56,692 nucleotides of DNA from Ruminococcus sp. (GTDB taxonomy: Bacteria > Bacillota > Clostridia > Oscillospirales > Ruminococcaceae), in contig JAFVFL010000030.1 of assembly GCA_017475555.1 (NCBI GenBank), forward strand, positions 1-56,692. Direction: 5' to 3'. A program made the translations under genes and the position numbers. The notes under the pieces were generated by a model. The model saw nothing but the letters and a program-made list of their open reading frames with translations, did not search any database and had not been told where the DNA came from. The first letter of the stretch is position 1; every line of letters begins with the position of its first letter. Positions 16,343 through 24,693 of the stretch are shown in pieces.

Positions 16343-17029
16343 TTATTCCGGCAGACTGCCTCTGTCTGCTGATATTATACTGTAGATATCCCCGGCGGTG
16401 CGGGCGATAAAGTCAGCTCCGGCAGCACTAAGCTCCTCAAGCCCTCTGAATCCCCATACGCAGCCGATACCGGTCACGCCGGCGTTTTTTGCGGTCTGTA
16501 TGTCAACATCGCTGTCGCCCGCCATGTATACCCGGTCAGCCTCCGGAGAGCCGGGGAGTGCAGAAAATGCGGAAAGTATCTCCTGTATCACAGCGGTATC
16601 GGGCTTTTTCGGACGCTCTTCGCAGCCGCCGAGCACGCTGATGAACGGGATATCCGGCAGAAGTGCGGCTGTTATCTCCCGTGCGAAGGTCTGCGGCTTG
16701 TTCGTTGCGACCGCAAGCATGACACCGTCCGCAGACAGCCTTTTCAGCATATCATGTATGCCCGGATACAGCTGTGTCTTGTCAAGAAAATGGACGCCGT
16801 AATAAGAGCTGAAAAGCTCCAGAAGCCTGTCAGCTTCGTCCTTTTTATCTTCAGGAAGTGCTCTTTCGCACAGCTTTCTCACTCCGTTGCCGACAAAATA
16901 CCTGTATTTGTCATAGTCATGCTCAGGATAGCCGAGTATTTTAAGTCCATGATTTGTCGCATCGGCAAGGTCGCACAGCGTATCGGCAAGAGTGCCGTCA
17001 AGGTCGAATATTGCAAGGTCATTTTTCAT
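16343..17029 (-). CDS. HAD-superfamily phosphatase (phosphoglycolate phosphatase-like)
   Basis: The 228-aa protein starts MKNDLAIFDLDGTLADT. It carries the DxD nucleophile motif (Asp9 and Asp11), a helical cap (about 15-85), the motif II threonine in AVATNKP (residue 109) and the KPKPD-like lysine block, here RPKKPDTAV. Motif IV is MAGDSDVDIQTAKNAG. These fit the Gph/PpaX group. The substrate could be phosphoglycolate or pyrophosphate and is not decided by sequence. Its ATG overlaps the stop of the 32-aa membrane gene (ATGA), so the two are translationally coupled. It follows tgt in the operon. Confidence 0.85.
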   Translation of the reverse strand: MKNDLAIFDLDGTLADTLCDLADATNHGLKILGYPEHDYDKYRYFVGNGVRKLCERALPEDKKDEADRLLELFSSYYGVHFLDKTQLYPGIHDMLKRLSADGVMLAVATNKPQTFAREITAALLPDIPFISVLGGCEERPKKPDTAVIQEILSAFSALPGSPEADRVYMAGDSDVDIQTAKNAGVTGIGCVWGFRGLEELSAAGADFIARTAGDIYSIISADRGSLPE

Positions 17030-17124
17030 GTAACAGTTCCTCTTGATAGTAATATGTCAGCTACAGCCGCAGCTGCAAGCACTCCGCCGCAGATGATAAA
17101 GAATATTCCGAGCCATAGCTTCAT
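17026..17124 (-). CDS. 32-aa single-helix membrane protein between tgt and the HAD gene
   Basis: The reading frame ATG at 17124 overlaps the tgt stop (ATGA), and its TGA overlaps the next ATG (ATGA). The product MKLWLGIFFIICGGVLAAAA, then VADILLSRGTVT, is one hydrophobic helix (about 3-25) with a short charged end. The precise four-base overlaps at both ends argue strongly for translation. The position is where many bacteria carry yajC after tgt, but this is far too short and lacks YajC's soluble part. No family is recognised. It may help membrane targeting of a neighbour, which is speculation. Confidence 0.6.
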   Translation of the reverse strand: MKLWLGIFFIICGGVLAAAAVADILLSRGTVT

Positions 17125-18266
17125 ATACGCTCTGAAAGCAGCTCAGAGTATTTGGCACGGAATTCCCCGAAGCTGCCGGTATCTATGGCATCTCTTATTT
17201 TTTCGGTAAGGGTGTTGTAGAACCAGAGGTTGTGCTGTACAGCCAGCCGCCCGGCAAGCTGCTCCTTTGACATAAAGAGGTGGCGGACATACGCACGGCT
17301 GAAATTCCGGCACGTCGGGCAGCCGCACTGCTCGTCAATCGGTCTTGGGTCTGTTTCGTAGCATTTGTTTTTCAGGTGCATTATGCCGCTCCATGTGAAT
17401 ACTGTTGCGTGGCGGGCGTTCCTGCTCGGCATAACGCAGTCGAACATATCTATCCCACGAGCCACAGCCTCTATGATATTCGATGGAGTGCCCACGCCCA
17501 TGAGGTATCTCGGCTTATTTTCAGGCATATAGGGCTCGACTGCCTCAATTATCCTGTACATCTCAGATGTCTCCTCACCGACAGCAAGTCCGCCTATCGC
17601 ATATCCGTCAAGGTCAAGGGCAGCGATCTCCTGCATATGCCCTATGCGGATATCCTCATACGTACCGCCCTGGTTTATACCGAAAAGCAGCTGTGACCTG
17701 TTTATAGTGTCCGGGAGGGAGTTGAGCCGCTGCATTTCGTCCTTGCACCGTTTCAGCCAGCGTGTTGTACGCCCGACAGATGCCTCGACATATTTTCTCG
17801 GTGAGGGATTCTCTATGCACTCATCGAACGCCATAGCGATAGTAGAGCCGAGGTTCGATTGTATCTGCATACTTTCCTCAGGCCCCATGAATATACGTTT
17901 TCCGTCGATATGTGAGGCAAAATAGACGCCCTCCTCCTTTATTTTACGCAGCTTTGCAAGCGAGAAGACCTGAAATCCGCCGCTGTCCGTGAGAATGGGC
18001 TTGTCCCAGTTCATGAAACTGTGAAGTCCGCCCATCTGCCTTATGATATTGTCGCCCGGTCTGAGGTGCAGGTGGTAGGTATTGCACAGCTCGACCTGGG
18101 TCTTCAGTCCCTTCAGGTCAGGGGAGGAAATGCCGCCCTTGATAGCCGCAGCTGTCCCGACATTCATAAAGCACGGGGTCTGGAAGGTACCATGCACCGT
18201 TTCAACGCTGCCCCGCCTTGCCCTGCCGTTTTTTCTGATAAGAGTAAATATTTCCTTTTTTTCCAT
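17121..18266 (-). CDS. tgt: tRNA-guanine transglycosylase
   Basis: This enzyme exchanges guanine 34 of certain tRNAs for preQ1, a step toward queuosine. The 381-aa product has FQTPCFMNVGTAAAIKGG near the start, the catalytic-site block LTDSGGFQVFSL (residues about 90-101), the GYAIGGLAVGE base-binding segment, and the nucleophile Asp in FDCVMPSRNARHATVFT. The zinc site near the C-terminus is CGCPTC followed by ...RHL. Length equals the family. The start at 18266 follows a purine-rich stretch. It shares the minus-strand operon with queA, the next enzyme in the pathway, with a PAS protein between them. Confidence 0.93.
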   Translation of the reverse strand: MEKKEIFTLIRKNGRARRGSVETVHGTFQTPCFMNVGTAAAIKGGISSPDLKGLKTQVELCNTYHLHLRPGDNIIRQMGGLHSFMNWDKPILTDSGGFQVFSLAKLRKIKEEGVYFASHIDGKRIFMGPEESMQIQSNLGSTIAMAFDECIENPSPRKYVEASVGRTTRWLKRCKDEMQRLNSLPDTINRSQLLFGINQGGTYEDIRIGHMQEIAALDLDGYAIGGLAVGEETSEMYRIIEAVEPYMPENKPRYLMGVGTPSNIIEAVARGIDMFDCVMPSRNARHATVFTWSGIMHLKNKCYETDPRPIDEQCGCPTCRNFSRAYVRHLFMSKEQLAGRLAVQHNLWFYNTLTEKIRDAIDTGSFGEFRAKYSELLSERI

Positions 18267-18289
18267 TTTTCCTCCGGTATCAGCAGATA

Positions 18290-18664
18290 TCAGTCCATTT
18301 TGTAGCTTTCGCCTGTCTCAGGTGTCCTGCACTCATGGATACTTGTGAACGCAGCGAGCCTGCCCTTTTTGTCCCTTATGGCAACAAGGTAAACATCGGT
18401 GTTCTTTTCATCGTTATGGAAGCCGAATACACGGTTGTTATCCTTGCTCTCCTTGAACCACTCTATCACCATGTTCACCTTTGACATAGCCTCTTCACCG
18501 CAAAATGGCGTTATGAGCTTTCCGACAAGGTCAGCGCCGCCGTACTTTGCGTAATCCTTTACCGCAGTTTTGTTCATATAGATCACCCTGTAATCCAGAT
18601 CGCATATCACCACAGGTGATGGGTTAGTGTCAATAAGTCCGCTCAGGATATCTGAAATATCCAT
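18290..18664 (-). CDS. Stand-alone PAS-domain protein
   Basis: The 124-aa product is a single PAS fold (about residues 8-112). It has NPSPVVICDLDYRVIYMNKT at the start, a short helical middle and VYLVAIRDKKGRLAAFTSIH as the closing strands. There is no kinase, GGDEF or HTH attached and no signal peptide, so it must act by binding a ligand or partner in the cytoplasm. The Shine-Dalgarno is GAGGGAGA before ATG 18664. It sits between queA and tgt, separated by 30 and 23 bp, which is an unusual place for a sensor domain. Its function is unknown. Confidence 0.75.
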   Translation of the reverse strand: MDISDILSGLIDTNPSPVVICDLDYRVIYMNKTAVKDYAKYGGADLVGKLITPFCGEEAMSKVNMVIEWFKESKDNNRVFGFHNDEKNTDVYLVAIRDKKGRLAAFTSIHECRTPETGESYKMD

Positions 18665-18696
18665 GAAAACATCTCCCTCTGTAAAATAAATTGTGT

Positions 18697-19728
18697 TTAA
18701 ATAATTGTCATACAGTCACCGAAGCTGAAGAATCTGTACCTCTGGGCTACTGCCTCCCTGTATGCCGCCATTGTCCTGTCATAGCCCATGAATGCCGAAA
18801 CAAGCATGATAAGCGTGCTTTCCGGCAGGTGGAAATTTGTTATCAGCCCGTCGATACACTTGAAATCGTAGCCGGGATATATGAATATATCCGTATATCC
18901 CTCCCTTGCGGATATACTGCCGTAAAACGAGGCAACGCTCTCAAGGGTGCGGCAGGTCGTGGTGCCGACAGCGATGACACGCCCTCCGTTTCTTTTTGTC
19001 TCGTTTATCAGATCAGCAGTTTCCTGCGGCAGAAAATAATGCTCACTGTGCATTTTGTGCTCAAGGACATTCTCCTCCTTGACCGGTCTGAATGTGCCGA
19101 GCCCTACGTGCAGAGTGACAAATGCTGTCTTAATGCCCTTGCTCCTCAGCTCACAAAGCATCTCATCGGTGAAGTGCAGTCCGGCAGTCGGGGCAGCGGC
19201 AGAGCCGAGCTCCCGTGAATATACAGTCTGATATCGTTCCTTGTTCTCAAGCTTTTCCTTTATATACGGCGGCAGGGGCATCTGTCCCACCTCTTCAAGT
19301 GCGGTATAGAAATTGCCGTCGCAGCTGAACCGGACTATCCTGTTTCCGTCGTCCTTTACCTCCTCAACGACAGCCCTGAGCCGTCCGCCGCCGAATGAAA
19401 ATTCAACACCAGGCTTTGCCTTTTTTCCCGGACGGCATATAATTTCCCAAAGCTTTTCGCCCTTCTGCTCAAGCAGAAGAAATTCAATGAACGAGCCTGT
19501 GGGTATCTTTTCGCCGTAGAGCCTTGCCGGGATGACCCTTGAATCGTTCATCACGAGCAGATCGCCCTCTCTGAGAAGCTCACCGAGCTCATAGAAATGT
19601 CTGTGCTGTATCTCTCCGGAGCCTCTGTCAATGCACATCATACGTGAGGCACTTCTTGGCTCTATCGGAGTCTGTGCGATAAGCTCCTCCGGGAGATCAT
19701 AGTAGAAATCGGATCTTAGCAGTTCCAC
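18697..19728 (-). CDS. queA: S-adenosylmethionine:tRNA ribosyltransferase-isomerase
   Basis: QueA moves the ribosyl part of AdoMet onto preQ1 in tRNA to form epoxyqueuosine. The product reads VELLRSDFYYDLPEELIAQT, then PRSASRMM, EFLLLEQ, SAAAPTAGLHFTDEM, VGLGTFRPVKEENV and NFHLPESTLIMLVSAFMGYD, all hallmark blocks. The family start matches the GTG at 19728, preceded by AAAGGGG at 13 bp. An ATG 81 bases upstream would add residues the family lacks. The resulting 343 aa is the usual length. It is the first gene of the minus-strand operon queA-PAS-tgt-small membrane protein-HAD-SGNH. Confidence 0.92.
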   Translation of the reverse strand: MELLRSDFYYDLPEELIAQTPIEPRSASRMMCIDRGSGEIQHRHFYELGELLREGDLLVMNDSRVIPARLYGEKIPTGSFIEFLLLEQKGEKLWEIICRPGKKAKPGVEFSFGGGRLRAVVEEVKDDGNRIVRFSCDGNFYTALEEVGQMPLPPYIKEKLENKERYQTVYSRELGSAAAPTAGLHFTDEMLCELRSKGIKTAFVTLHVGLGTFRPVKEENVLEHKMHSEHYFLPQETADLINETKRNGGRVIAVGTTTCRTLESVASFYGSISAREGYTDIFIYPGYDFKCIDGLITNFHLPESTLIMLVSAFMGYDRTMAAYREAVAQRYRFFSFGDCMTII

Positions 19729-19802
19729 CAGAAAAAAACAACCCCTTTCTGAGACCTGTTCCGGTGATCTTGAAATAAAAAATGAAAAAATAACGAAATG
19801 TA

Positions 19803-19831
19803 TTGACATATCAGCCGCAAAGTGCTATTAT
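19803..19831 (+). promoter_or_regulatory. Promoter of the lysine operon
   Basis: TTGACA (19803-19808), a 17-bp spacer and TATTAT (19826-19831) lie just before the L-box. Transcription would start about 7 bp later, at the base of the riboswitch. Confidence 0.85.
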
Positions 19832-19837
19832 GTAAGT

Positions 19838-20040
19838 AAGGTAGAGGTGCGGCTGCGATGAGTAGCTGTGTTGAGGAAAGCCATTCCGCCGTTTTTGTTT
19901 CTGAGTTTCTGTAAACAAAAACGATATGCACAGTGAAATGCAAGGCTGCCGAAGAACGGGGACTGGCAGACTCCGCTCTGGCTGTATGCTCAACAGGCAT
20001 ATGGCTGTCATCATAAGCTGTGATGGAGAGCTATCGGCGT
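19838..20040 (+). ncRNA. Lysine riboswitch (L-box)
   Basis: The leader begins AAGGTAGAGGTGCGG and contains GATGAGTAGC, GAGGAAAGCC, TGCCGAAGAACGGGGACTGG, CAGACTCCGCTCTGG and CATATGGCTGTCATC. It ends TGTGATGGAGAGCTATC. These are the conserved blocks of the L-box in the right order over about 200 nt. Lysine binding should favour the downstream terminator at 20074, turning off asd-dapA-dapB-ddh when lysine is plentiful. The anti-terminator pairing was not worked out base by base. Together with promoter and terminator it explains the 420-bp gap between queA and asd. Confidence 0.93.
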
Positions 20041-20073
20041 AACGCCATATATTTCTATTATAACTCATGATGG

Positions 20074-20103
20074 ACCGGTTTGCAACCGGTTTTCTTATTT
20101 TTT
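20074..20103 (+). terminator. Riboswitch-controlled terminator
   Basis: ACCGGTT-TGC-AACCGGT is followed by TTTCTTATTTTTT. It stands between the lysine riboswitch and asd and is the likely expression platform. Confidence 0.85.
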
Positions 20104-20149
20104 AATCATTTATTAATAATTCAATCACGAAAAGGAGCGATCAGGTATA

Positions 20150-21229
20150 ATGAAACAGTACAATGTCGGGATCATAGGTGCAACGGGCATGGTGGGACAG
20201 AGATTCGCAGTCCTGCTTGAAAACCACCCGTGGTTCAACGTAAAGCTTCTTGCGGCTTCTCCGAGGTCGGCAGGTCAGACCTATGAGCAGGCGGCAGGCA
20301 GCAGGTGGAAGATGAGCGTACCGATGCCGGAGAGCATGAAGGATATGGTGCTTCTCGATGCGGCAGCTGATATTGAGAAGATAGCAGAGCAGGTGGATTT
20401 CTGCTTCTGTGCGGTCGATATGAAGAAGGACGAGATAAAGGCTCTTGAGGAGGCATATGCAAAGGCTGAGTGCCCGATAGTTTCCAATAATTCCGCTCAC
20501 CGCTTCACTCCTGACGTTCCTATGGTAGTGCCGGAGATAAATCCGGAGCATATCGAGATAATCAAGGCTCAGAGGGAGAGACTTGGCACAAAGAGAGGCT
20601 TTATCGCAGTAAAGTCCAACTGCTCGATACAGAGCTACGTTCCCGCACTTCACCCGCTGAGAAAGTTCGGTATCACAAAGGTGCTTGCCTGCACATATCA
20701 GGCTATTTCCGGTGCCGGAAAGAATTTCGAGACATGGCCTGAGATGGTGGATAATCTTATCCCGTATATCGGCGGCGAGGAGGAGAAGTCCGAGCAGGAG
20801 CCGCTGAAGGTATGGGGCGAGATAAGGGGCAATGAGATAGTCAAGGCTGAGACCCCGGCAATAACGACCCAGTGCCTGCGTGTACCGGTATCTGACGGAC
20901 ATACAGCGGCTGTATTCGTAAGCTTCGAGAACAAGCCCTCAAAGGAGGAGATACTCCGGCTCTGGAAGGACTTCAGCGGCGTGCCGCAGGAGCTTGAGCT
21001 GCCGAGTGCTCCGAAGCAGTTCATACACTACTTTGAGGAGAACGACCGCCCGCAGGCAAAGCTTGACAGAAATCTTGAAAACGGAATGGCTGTCTCAACA
21101 GGCAGGCTCCGTGAGGACACACAGTACGATTACAAGTTCGTATGCCTTTCGCACAATACGCTCAGAGGTGCTGCCGGCGGCGGAGTGCTGCTTGCGGAGC
21201 TTCTTGCGGCAAAGGGCTATTTTGACTGA
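20150..21229 (+). CDS. asd: Aspartate-semialdehyde dehydrogenase
   Basis: Asd reduces aspartyl phosphate to aspartate semialdehyde with NADPH, the branch point for lysine, threonine and methionine. The 359-aa product begins MKQYNVGIIGATGMVGQRFA (Rossmann GATGMVG). The catalytic Cys158 is in KSNCSIQ, and NNSAHRFTPDVPMVVPEIN and the His-bearing CLRVPVSDGHTA block are present. The form resembles the longer fungal/archaeal-type Asd more than the E. coli enzyme. It starts after AAGGAGCG. It is the first gene behind the lysine riboswitch, followed after 29 bp by dapA. Confidence 0.93.
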   Translation: MKQYNVGIIGATGMVGQRFAVLLENHPWFNVKLLAASPRSAGQTYEQAAGSRWKMSVPMPESMKDMVLLDAAADIEKIAEQVDFCFCAVDMKKDEIKALEEAYAKAECPIVSNNSAHRFTPDVPMVVPEINPEHIEIIKAQRERLGTKRGFIAVKSNCSIQSYVPALHPLRKFGITKVLACTYQAISGAGKNFETWPEMVDNLIPYIGGEEEKSEQEPLKVWGEIRGNEIVKAETPAITTQCLRVPVSDGHTAAVFVSFENKPSKEEILRLWKDFSGVPQELELPSAPKQFIHYFEENDRPQAKLDRNLENGMAVSTGRLREDTQYDYKFVCLSHNTLRGAAGGGVLLAELLAAKGYFD

Positions 21230-21258
21230 GATATGACTTGAAAAGGAGGATATCTTCC

Positions 21259-22149
21259 ATGAAGAACACTATTTTCACCGGTGCCGGTATCGCTATAATC
21301 ACCCCGTTCAACGCTGACGGGTCGGTGAATTATGACAAGCTCGGCGAGCTTATCGACACACAGATAGCTGCCGGTACTGACGCAATAATCATCTGCGGTA
21401 CGACCGGAGAGGCTTCAACGATGACAGATGAGGAGCATCTTGAGTGCATAAGATACACAGTTGAGCGTACAGCCGGAAGAGTGCCGGTGATCGCAGGCAC
21501 AGGCAGCAACGATACACGCTATGCTGTTGAGCTTTCAAAGGAGGCGGAGGCAGTAGGTGCTGACGGACTTCTCCTCGTTACCCCTTACTACAACAAGACC
21601 ACTCAGAAGGGTCTTATACTCCATTTCACGGCAATTGCAGACGCTGTGAATATCCCGATAGTCCTCTATAATATCCCCGGGCGCACGGGAGTGAACATGG
21701 ATATCGCTACTATAAAGAAGCTCTCTGAGCACAGGAATATAGTCGGTGTAAAGGAGGCAAGCGGAAACATCAGCTATGCTGCTAAGCTCATTGCGGAGTG
21801 CGGCGAAAATATCGACGTATACAGCGGTAATGATGATATGATAGTTCCTATCATGTCGCTCGGCGGAAAGGGCGTTATCTCCGTGCTTTCTAACGTTGCA
21901 CCGGCTGAGACTCACCAGATGGCTCAGTATTGCCTTGACAACGACTTCGCCTCTGCACAGAAGCTCCAGATAGACTATCTTGACCTTATAAACGCCCTGT
22001 TCATCGAGGTAAATCCTATCCCTGTAAAGGAGGCTCTGAACATGACGGGCTTTGCGGCAGGTCCGTGCCGTCTGCCTCTTTGCGAGATGACTGACGAGCA
22101 CAAGGCTGTTCTCAGGGCGGCTCTTGAAAACCACGGGCTTATCAAGTAA
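21259..22149 (+). CDS. dapA: 4-hydroxy-tetrahydrodipicolinate synthase
   Basis: DapA condenses pyruvate with aspartate semialdehyde, the first committed step to lysine and diaminopimelate. The 296-aa product has GAGIAIITPFNADGSV, CGTTGEASTMT, LYNIPGRTGVNM (Tyr137) and the Schiff-base Lys165 in VGVKEASGN. The ATG at 21259 follows AAAGGAGGA. An in-frame codon 21 bases upstream is before the ribosome site and is rejected. It lies second in the L-box operon, 29 bp after asd. Confidence 0.94.
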   Translation: MKNTIFTGAGIAIITPFNADGSVNYDKLGELIDTQIAAGTDAIIICGTTGEASTMTDEEHLECIRYTVERTAGRVPVIAGTGSNDTRYAVELSKEAEAVGADGLLLVTPYYNKTTQKGLILHFTAIADAVNIPIVLYNIPGRTGVNMDIATIKKLSEHRNIVGVKEASGNISYAAKLIAECGENIDVYSGNDDMIVPIMSLGGKGVISVLSNVAPAETHQMAQYCLDNDFASAQKLQIDYLDLINALFIEVNPIPVKEALNMTGFAAGPCRLPLCEMTDEHKAVLRAALENHGLIK

Positions 22150-22151
22150 AA

Positions 22152-22219
22152 TAATGCAGTGCGGAATGGCTGCCCGCCTGTGCGGAAAACGGCATGGCGG
22201 GTATAGCCGCATTGTTTTT
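22152..22219 (+). promoter_or_regulatory. Intercistronic hairpin between dapA and dapB
   Basis: AATGCAGTGCGG and GGCTGCCCGCC pair imperfectly with GGCGGGTATAGCC and GCATT about 20 bases later, then GTTTTTA. This makes a long interrupted stem over the dapA-dapB gap. It could stabilise the upstream mRNA or partly terminate it. There is no strong T-run, so full termination is unlikely. Confidence 0.5.
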
Positions 22220-22236
22220 AAAAAGGAAGTGAAGCT

Positions 22237-22986
22237 ATGACGAATATAGTTATAAGCGGTGCAAACGGAAAGATGGGCAGGACTATCTATGGCTGCATAA
22301 AGGAGAGAGAGGACTGCTGTGCTGTCGCAGGTATCGACCTGAATACCGCACAGTACGCCGATTTCCCGATCTATGAGAGCTTTTCCGGTCTTACTCAGAA
22401 GCCGGACGTAATAATAGATTTCTCCCACCCCTCGACCCTCGACAGCCTGCTGTCGTACTGTCTGTCTACCGGCACTCCGGTCGTTATCGGTGCTACCGGC
22501 TACAGCGATGAGCAGATACAGAGGATAAAGAGTGCGGCTGAGCAGATACCGGTGTTCTTTACATTCAATATGTCCCTGGGGATAAATCTTCTCGTTTCGC
22601 TTGCAAAGAAGGCTGCTGCGGTGCTCGGCGACCAGTTTGATATCGAGATAATCGAAAAGCACCATAACCAGAAGCTCGACGCTCCGAGCGGAACTGCGAT
22701 AATGCTCGCAAATGCTATAAACGAAACTCTTGACAATTCAAAGCACTTCGTCTATGACAGGCATTCACGCCGTCAGAAGCGTGAGAGGAGCGAGATCGGA
22801 ATGCACGCTGTAAGAGGCGGAACTATCGTCGGTGAGCATGAGGTCATCTTCGCCGGACATGACGAGGTGATAACGCTTGCCCACAGTGCTGCGTCAAAGA
22901 CAGTATTTGCCGAGGGTGCGGTGAATGCAGCGGTATTTCTCAGGCAGCAGCCTGCCGGACTTTACGATATGCAGAGACTTGTGTAG
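22237..22986 (+). CDS. dapB: 4-hydroxy-tetrahydrodipicolinate reductase
   Basis: DapB reduces the DapA product to tetrahydrodipicolinate with NAD(P)H. The 249-aa product begins MTNIVISGANGKMGRTIYGC with the Gxx-Gxx-G nucleotide site. It has VVIGATGYS and the catalytic/substrate block EIIEKHHNQKLDAPSGTA (His142/His143, Lys147), followed by HAVRGGTIVGEHEV. Length fits the family. The Shine-Dalgarno is AAAGGAAG. It is third in the riboswitch-controlled operon, and its product is used directly by ddh downstream. Confidence 0.94.
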   Translation: MTNIVISGANGKMGRTIYGCIKEREDCCAVAGIDLNTAQYADFPIYESFSGLTQKPDVIIDFSHPSTLDSLLSYCLSTGTPVVIGATGYSDEQIQRIKSAAEQIPVFFTFNMSLGINLLVSLAKKAAAVLGDQFDIEIIEKHHNQKLDAPSGTAIMLANAINETLDNSKHFVYDRHSRRQKRERSEIGMHAVRGGTIVGEHEVIFAGHDEVITLAHSAASKTVFAEGAVNAAVFLRQQPAGLYDMQRLV

Positions 22987-23035
22987 GCTGAGCCGTGAGC
23001 AGAACAATAAAAAAATGAAAAAGAGGTAAAAACCA

Positions 23036-24022
23036 ATGAGTATAAAAATAGGCATAGCAGGCTACGGAAATCTCGGAAAGGGAGTAGAGCTTGCGATAAG
23101 ACAGAATGACGATATGGAGCTTGCGGGAATATTTACAAGGCGTGATCCTGCTTCCGTGAAAGCTCTCACAGAGGGAGCTAAGGTATACAGACTTGATGAG
23201 GCTAAGGATATGGCTGATTCGATAGATGTTATGATAATCTGCGGTGGAAGTGCGACTGACCTGCCTGAGCAGACTCCGGAGCTTGCAAAGTATTTTAACG
23301 TTATCGACAGCTTTGACACCCATGCACGTATCCCGGAGCATTTTGCAAATGTTGACGCTGCTGCAAAGGAGTCCGGCAAGCTTGCACTTATCTCACTCGG
23401 CTGGGATCCGGGTCTTTTCTCGCTCAACCGCCTTTATGCAGAGTCGATACTCCCCAACGGCAAGAGCTATACCTTCTGGGGCAAGGGCGTAAGTCAGGGA
23501 CATTCCGATGCTATCCGCCGTGTTGAGGGCGTTAAGAGGGGCATTCAGTACACAGTGCCGATAGAGTCTGCGATAGAGGCAGTACGCTCCGGAAGTCAGC
23601 CTGAGCTGACAACAAGGCAGAAGCACCTCCGTGAGTGCTGGGTAGTTCCGGAGGAGGGAGCTGACACAGCTAAGATAGAAGAGTCTATCAAGACGATGAA
23701 GAACTACTTTGACGAGTATGACACGACTGTAAACTTCATCACTGAGGAGGAGTTCGACAGAGTCCATAATAAGATGCCGCACGGCGGCTTCGTGATGAGG
23801 AGCGGACTGACAGGTGACGGAGAGAATATACATCAGATGATAGAGTATTCGCTGAAGCTTGAATCTAATCCGGAGTTCACAGCGAGCGTGCTCATCTGCT
23901 ATGCAAGAGCACTGGCACGCCTCAGGGCTGAGGGCAGGACTGGCTGCCTTACGGCGTTTGACGTTGCACCGGCATATCTTTCAAGGCTCTCCGGCGAGGA
24001 GCTGAGGGCGACAATGCTCTGA
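23036..24022 (+). CDS. ddh: meso-Diaminopimelate D-dehydrogenase
   Basis: Ddh converts tetrahydrodipicolinate to meso-DAP in one NADPH- and ammonia-using step, bypassing the acylated intermediates. The 328-aa product begins MSIKIGIAGYGNLGKGVELA and has IFTRRDP, CGGSATDLPEQTP, SFDTHARIPEHF, GWDPGLFSLNR and GKGVSQGHSDAIRR, all typical of Ddh. Its presence as the last gene of the L-box operon explains the absence of dapD/E/F genes here. A strong terminator follows at once. It starts after AAGAGGT. Confidence 0.93.
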   Translation: MSIKIGIAGYGNLGKGVELAIRQNDDMELAGIFTRRDPASVKALTEGAKVYRLDEAKDMADSIDVMIICGGSATDLPEQTPELAKYFNVIDSFDTHARIPEHFANVDAAAKESGKLALISLGWDPGLFSLNRLYAESILPNGKSYTFWGKGVSQGHSDAIRRVEGVKRGIQYTVPIESAIEAVRSGSQPELTTRQKHLRECWVVPEEGADTAKIEESIKTMKNYFDEYDTTVNFITEEEFDRVHNKMPHGGFVMRSGLTGDGENIHQMIEYSLKLESNPEFTASVLICYARALARLRAEGRTGCLTAFDVAPAYLSRLSGEELRATML

Positions 24023-24030
24023 TAATTCAA

Positions 24031-24067
24031 ATCCCTGCATTTCACGGGAAATGCAGGGATCTTTTTA
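24031..24067 (+). terminator. Terminator of the lysine operon
   Basis: ATCCCTGCATTTC-ACGG-GAAATGCAGGGAT is a perfect 13-bp stem followed by CTTTTTATTTT. The A/T-rich flanks let it also serve the convergent gene at 24075. Confidence 0.92.
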
Positions 24068-24074
24068 TTTTCTG

Positions 24075-24653
24075 TTACTCCTTATCCCTGATAAGCACCT
24101 GACGAAGTGCAATGACTATCAGCGGAACGAGTACAGCCTGTAGTGCAAGACCGATGAAGCCGGTCTGTATCTGCTGCCATATCATCGCAGATGTGAACGA
24201 TGTGCGGCTCTCGAAAAGTGCTGCAAGACCGAGGAATGAAGCTCTGCCTGCAAGCTGGGCGAGGATAACGGCAGGAAACGCCCAGAGCCCGTTCTGTGCG
24301 ATCTTCTTTGTGAATAGTCCGGAAACTACAGCGAAAACAGCAAGCTCTGCTGCCATGAACGGAAGTCTCTCAGCGGCAGGCATGGGCGACCCGGCAGCTG
24401 AGGTGATAAGAAAGCTGCAAAGCGGCGAGAGCAGTCCGGCTGCAAGCCCCCAGCGTACACCGAGAAGACAGCCGCCTATCAGCACCGGCAGATACATCGG
24501 CAGCCACTTCACTCCGGCAGGCTGACCAACGATAAGGTGGGCTATCTGCGGCAGTACAACGGCGAGTGCTACGATACCGGCTGAAATAAGCGTCTTACAG
24601 GTGATCTTAGTCCGTGCGGACAGTCCTCTTGCGGTCAAAGCGTTTTCAAGCAT
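24075..24653 (-). CDS. ECF transporter substrate-binding (S) component-like membrane protein
   Basis: This 192-aa, very hydrophobic protein has about six membrane helices. The block WLPMYLPVLIGGCLLGVRWG, then LAAGLLSPLCSFLITSAAGSP, fits the small vitamin-binding S components of energy-coupling factor transporters. The ATG at 24653 follows AAAAGGAGA; an ATG 18 bases upstream lies inside that ribosome site. The substrate is not evident, and no ECF ATPase genes lie nearby, which is normal for group II systems that share a common energising module. It is followed by convergent ddh and preceded by an aldo/keto reductase on the same strand. Confidence 0.65.
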   Translation of the reverse strand: MLENALTARGLSARTKITCKTLISAGIVALAVVLPQIAHLIVGQPAGVKWLPMYLPVLIGGCLLGVRWGLAAGLLSPLCSFLITSAAGSPMPAAERLPFMAAELAVFAVVSGLFTKKIAQNGLWAFPAVILAQLAGRASFLGLAALFESRTSFTSAMIWQQIQTGFIGLALQAVLVPLIVIALRQVLIRDKE

Positions 24654-24693
24654 GGTGATTCTCCTTTTCAATATGTTTCATATGTTTCGGCTG

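Noticed and set aside
17026..17124. yajC
   Set aside because: Only 32 residues, with no soluble domain; YajC is about 90-110 aa.
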